From contig CAUHFD010000133.1 of the NCBI GenBank assembly GCA_959605275.1, forward strand, positions 1-7,971: DNA of 7,971 bases, read 5' to 3'. Every line of letters starts with the position of its first letter. Within the stretch, counting starts at the first letter, position 1. The position numbers were made by a program, and so were the translations under genes. Under the pieces are notes generated by a model. The model saw only the letters and a list, made by a program, of their open reading frames with translations. It ran no database searches and was not told the origin of the DNA. Positions 5,614 to 7,971 of this stretch are shown in pieces. The stretch is from an uncultured Eubacteriales bacterium. GTDB taxonomy: Bacteria; Bacillota; Clostridia; Oscillospirales; Ruminococcaceae.

Positions 5614-6470
5614 TAAAGCGCAGAATCCTCCCTGTTCTTCTCTCTTTCCTTGTAATGAGCCTGATTATGGCAGGTTTTCAAACAGTATTGGCGGCTGAAG
5701 ACCGTGTATTCGACGATGCAAAGCTGTTCAGCACCGATGAAATCACGCAGCTTAATGACAAAATTGCAGCTTTAATATCAGAATTAAACCAAGATTTTGT
5801 AATTGTGACGACAAATGATGCCCAAGGCGCTACCGCGCAGGAATACGCCGATGATTATTATGATGAGCATGGGTTCGGAATCGGAGCAAACAAAACCGGT
5901 GTCTTGTTTTTAATTGACATGGATAATCGTGAAGTATACATTTCCACCTGCGGAGAAATGATTGATTATTTGACCGATGCAAGAATTCATATCATGCTGA
6001 ATGATGCGGTAACGCATTTAAAGAAAAAAGAGTACTATTCTGCTGCCGATGATTTTCTGAGCAAAGCCCAATCTTATGTCATTTCGGGTATTCCGGACAA
6101 TCAGTATCGACAAGATATCAGCGATCCTGACTATCCAATGGGAGAAACCGACACCGAATCCCAGGAAAAACCCAATCCGGTTGCAGTAGTGATTATTTCA
6201 GTTATCATTGCACTTGTAGCTGGTGCAGTCTGCTGCGGTATTATTGCCGCGAAATACAATATGTCTTTTTCCGCTTATCAATATCCTTTCCGTCAAAAGA
6301 GTCAGATTCAGTTTACCTGTGTTGAAGACCGTTTCCGAAATCAAACACTGACCCATCATCATATTGACCCGCCGGACAGCAGAGGATCTCACGGAGGCGG
6401 CGGCGGATTGAGTTCTACCCATACCTCCAGCAGCGGAACGACGCATGGCGGCGGAGGCGCATCCTTTTAA
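5610..6470 (+). CDS. TPM-domain membrane protein (YdjH/YgcG-like)
   Basis: A 286-residue protein. A signal peptide spans 1-28 or 29 (basic MIKRR, hydrophobic core, cleavage near VLA/AED). The TPM domain (TLP18.3/Psb32/MOLO-1) covers about 31-165, with the typical FVIVTTNDAQG and TGVLFLIDMDNREVYIS stretches. After an acidic linker, one membrane helix spans about 190-214. The cytosolic tail ends in a Gly/His/Ser-rich stretch closing HGGGGASF, a hallmark of this family. The expected topology is TPM domain outside, tail inside. It overlaps the YdjG-like gene by 4 bases (ATGA). By analogy with B. subtilis YdjH it would form the membrane anchor for the SPFH protein together with its upstream neighbour. 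TPM domains are often called phosphatase-like, but their activity is not established. Its stop lies 30 bp from the convergent glycosylase gene. Confidence 0.88.
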   Translation: MIKRRILPVLLSFLVMSLIMAGFQTVLAAEDRVFDDAKLFSTDEITQLNDKIAALISELNQDFVIVTTNDAQGATAQEYADDYYDEHGFGIGANKTGVLFLIDMDNREVYISTCGEMIDYLTDARIHIMLNDAVTHLKKKEYYSAADDFLSKAQSYVISGIPDNQYRQDISDPDYPMGETDTESQEKPNPVAVVIISVIIALVAGAVCCGIIAAKYNMSFSAYQYPFRQKSQIQFTCVEDRFRNQTLTHHHIDPPDSRGSHGGGGGLSSTHTSSSGTTHGGGGASF

Positions 6471-6500
6471 CTTTCACCAAATTGATTATGCAGGCAGAAG

Positions 6501-7325
6501 TTACCTGCGGTATCCGTCCGGCAACGCTTCCTCGCAGCAGCGGATATAATGAAAAATCACTTGCTGGGCAATTCCGCCGTATGGCATCAATTCCTTCGGA
6601 AATCCATTTTGATAAAAATAGTTCATTGCCCGTTTGATCCAAACATCGACTGGAAAGGCTTCCAGTCGATAAAATCCGAACAGCAATACGCAATCTGCCA
6701 CCTTCGGACCGACGCCGCAAATTTTTTGCAATTCTTTGCGTGCCTCATCGATATTAGAATGATAAATCCCCTGAATATCGATGGTGCCGTCAGTTATTTT
6801 TCTCGCCGCGTCTAAAATATATTTTGCGCGGAATCCTGCTCTCAATCCAGCCAGATCATCCACATGTAACGATGCCAACCGCTGCGGAGAAGGAAATGAG
6901 AAGACACCGTTTTTCATTGGCTCTCCGAACTGTCGGCAAAGACGATCAATAATCCCGGTAATGCGAGGTATATTGTTGTTTTGAGAGATAATAAAAGAAC
7001 ACAACGCTTCCCATGGCTGCTGACGCAGAATATGTATTTCGCCGGTGTAAGTATACGCTTTTTCTATCACGGAATCTGTACAGATTTGCTGATATATTGC
7101 GTGATAATCTGTATCAAAATCAAAATAATTTCGCCACAACTGCTGAAATTCTTCTTCTGTGGTATCATAAAAAACAACCGTGCTTTCTTTTTGCTCCACT
7201 CGTAAAGAGTGATTGCCTACAACACCAAAGAAACTGCCGTCAGACAGTTTCTTCCACCGAAAGCATTGTCCGCATTCCAATGTATTTTTTAGTGAAAAAC
7301 CATCAGTTTGATATTTAAAATCCAT
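6501..7325 (-). CDS. OGG1-type 8-oxoguanine DNA glycosylase/AP lyase
   Basis: A 274-residue base-excision repair enzyme. The N-terminal OGG1-type domain includes CGQCFRW (18-24), and the HhH-GPD core includes SQNNNIPRI (114-122), where eukaryotic OGG1 has the conserved NNN. The helix-hairpin-helix reads GVGPKVADC, with catalytic Lys208 (hOGG1 Lys249) and Asp227 in FPVDVW (hOGG1 Asp268). Both key residues are present, so glycosylase and beta-lyase activity are expected. This eukaryote-like OGG1 form is common in clostridia, in place of or beside MutM. I chose the ATG at 7325 because GGGAG (7332-7336) lies 6 bases upstream; the longer frame to 7361 crosses that site. It is convergent with the SPFH operon, with only 30 bp between the stops and no convincing terminator there. 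Confidence 0.92.
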   Translation of the reverse strand: MDFKYQTDGFSLKNTLECGQCFRWKKLSDGSFFGVVGNHSLRVEQKESTVVFYDTTEEEFQQLWRNYFDFDTDYHAIYQQICTDSVIEKAYTYTGEIHILRQQPWEALCSFIISQNNNIPRITGIIDRLCRQFGEPMKNGVFSFPSPQRLASLHVDDLAGLRAGFRAKYILDAARKITDGTIDIQGIYHSNIDEARKELQKICGVGPKVADCVLLFGFYRLEAFPVDVWIKRAMNYFYQNGFPKELMPYGGIAQQVIFHYIRCCEEALPDGYRR

Positions 7326-7348
7326 TTTTATCTCCCAAATTATAACCA

Positions 7349-7383
7349 TTTGTTGCAACAAAAAGCGTCGGCACTTTGTGCCG
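7349..7383. promoter_or_regulatory. Palindrome and hairpin in the glycosylase leader
   Basis: A perfect 14-base palindrome, TTTGTTGCAACAAA (7349-7362), is followed by a hairpin CGGCAC/GTGCCG with a 3-base loop (7369-7383). On the minus strand the hairpin precedes ACGCTTTTTG, so it resembles a weak terminator or attenuator ahead of the glycosylase. The palindrome could be a repressor site. It lies 24 bases upstream of the glycosylase ATG. Confidence 0.4.
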
Positions 7384-7400
7384 TCTTAGCCGCATGTTAT

Positions 7401-7462
7401 AGCGAGCAGTGTTTCAATGTTCTCAAAATCATATCGTGCTTTTGAAGTTATTATAACATAAA
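7401..7462 (-). repeat. Hairpin repeat, copy 3 (inverted)
   Basis: Read on the minus strand from 7462 to 7401 it matches 2408-2469 at 56 of 62 positions by eye, including TTTATGTTATAATAAC and TTTTGAGAACATTGAAACA. Its stem is slightly decayed (one G-A mismatch and one G-T pair). It lies about 75 bases upstream of the glycosylase start and is oriented toward that gene. Confidence 0.85.
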
Positions 7463-7478
7463 TATTTCGGAAGATAAA
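7450..7478 (-). promoter_or_regulatory. Candidate promoter for the glycosylase, using the repeat's TATAAT
   Basis: On the minus strand TTTATC (7478-7473), a 17-base spacer and TATAAT (7455-7450). The -35 is poor; the -10 is perfect and belongs to the repeat. The leader would be about 118 bases long. Confidence 0.3.
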
Positions 7479-7521
7479 CCGTTTTTATTTACCATCTTTG
7501 AAAACCAGAAAGGATGTCAAT

Positions 7522-7971
7522 ATGCAAGACAGTATCTACACCATTCCCGTATCCGAAGTCTTTGACCCGAAATGCGGCTGCCCGATCTGCGCCATGCGCA
7601 ATATGCTGGAAAACCGGTGTATTGAATACATTATGGGCGCAGCAATGATGGAGCCGGATGTCCGAATCGAAACCAACAAAACCGGCTTTTGCAAAGAACA
7701 CTTCGATAAAATGCTGAAGGCACGGAATCGGCTGTCTTTGGCTTTGATGCTGGAATCCCATCTTGCCGAGGTCAGAGAAAAAATCATGGATGCCAAATCG
7801 CTAAACAATTTGTTGGATAAATCTTCAAAAGCAAAAAAGGTGTCTAAAATAAACAATAGCTGTTATGTTTGCGATAAAATTGATTGGGCGATGGAGCGCA
7901 TGCTGGGAACCATTTACCGGCTGTATGAAAACGAACGAAGCTTTCGAGATTTATTTGCCTCGCAGGAATTT
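7522..7971 (+). CDS. DUF6062-type Cys-rich protein, 3' end outside the window
   Basis: The frame is open from the ATG at 7522 through the last base: 150 codons with no stop, so the C-terminus is missing. AAAGGA (7509-7514) lies 7 bases upstream. The N-terminus MQDSIYTIPVSEVFD is typical of proteins annotated as DUF6062 in clostridia. Cysteine groups are visible at Cys18/20/23 (CGCPIC), Cys57 with His60 (GFCKEH) and Cys114/117 (CYVC), an arrangement suggesting two metal-binding sites or redox pairs. There is no signal peptide or membrane helix in the visible part. The function is unknown. It is transcribed away from the glycosylase. I saw no convincing promoter in 7463-7521. Confidence 0.75.
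   Translation, partial: MQDSIYTIPVSEVFDPKCGCPICAMRNMLENRCIEYIMGAAMMEPDVRIETNKTGFCKEHFDKMLKARNRLSLALMLESHLAEVREKIMDAKSLNNLLDKSSKAKKVSKINNSCYVCDKIDWAMERMLGTIYRLYENERSFRDLFASQEF

Noticed and set aside
6471..6500. Bidirectional terminator between the convergent TPM and glycosylase genes
   Set aside because: Only a 4-bp stem (CAGG/CCTG) and no T-run on either strand.
7339..7344. Minus-strand TATAAT just before the glycosylase
   Set aside because: Transcription would start at about 7332, inside the ribosome site, and there is no -35 at a proper distance.

Overview
The window looks like a chromosomal stretch from a low-to-moderate-GC Gram-positive anaerobe, most likely a clostridium of the Oscillospirales/Ruminococcaceae type. 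The basis is AT-leaning codon use, strong GGAGG-type ribosome sites, a small DtxR-type regulator without its C-terminal domain, an OGG1-type glycosylase and a DUF6062-type protein. This placement is by recollection of families; no search was run. No tRNA, rRNA, transposase, phage gene or CRISPR array was seen.

Layout. Positions 1-328 hold no gene I can support. From about 2268 down to 329 on the minus strand runs a three-gene unit: a small ABM-domain monooxygenase, a YgjP-type zinc metallopeptidase and an aldose-1-epimerase-like mutarotase. It is preceded by a near-consensus promoter at 2330-2358. Between this unit and the plus-strand operon lies about 450 bp of non-coding DNA that is unusually rich in hairpins. 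It holds four hairpins at a step of about 38 bp (2408-2567), then a GC-richer segment predicted to fold (about 2600-2720) between two copies of a 26-bp direct repeat.

From 2793 to 6470 on the plus strand is the most interesting block: a DtxR/MntR-type metal-responsive repressor, an SPFH protein with three C-terminal zinc ribbons, a two-zinc-ribbon protein with a C-terminal membrane anchor, and a signal-peptide-bearing TPM-domain protein with one further membrane helix. The last three match the protein types of the Bacillus subtilis YdjI/YdjG/YdjH membrane-stress module (there co-transcribed with pspA). Here pspA is absent and a metalloregulator takes the first position. I infer a membrane-associated SPFH/flotillin-like complex whose expression follows metal status.

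Convergent to this operon is an OGG1-like DNA glycosylase (6501-7325, minus). Upstream of it is an inverted copy (7401-7462, 56 of 62 bases identical) of the hairpin repeat seen at 2408-2469. In both places the TATAAT inside the repeat points toward the nearest gene. A DUF6062-type Cys-rich protein begins at 7522 and runs off the right end.
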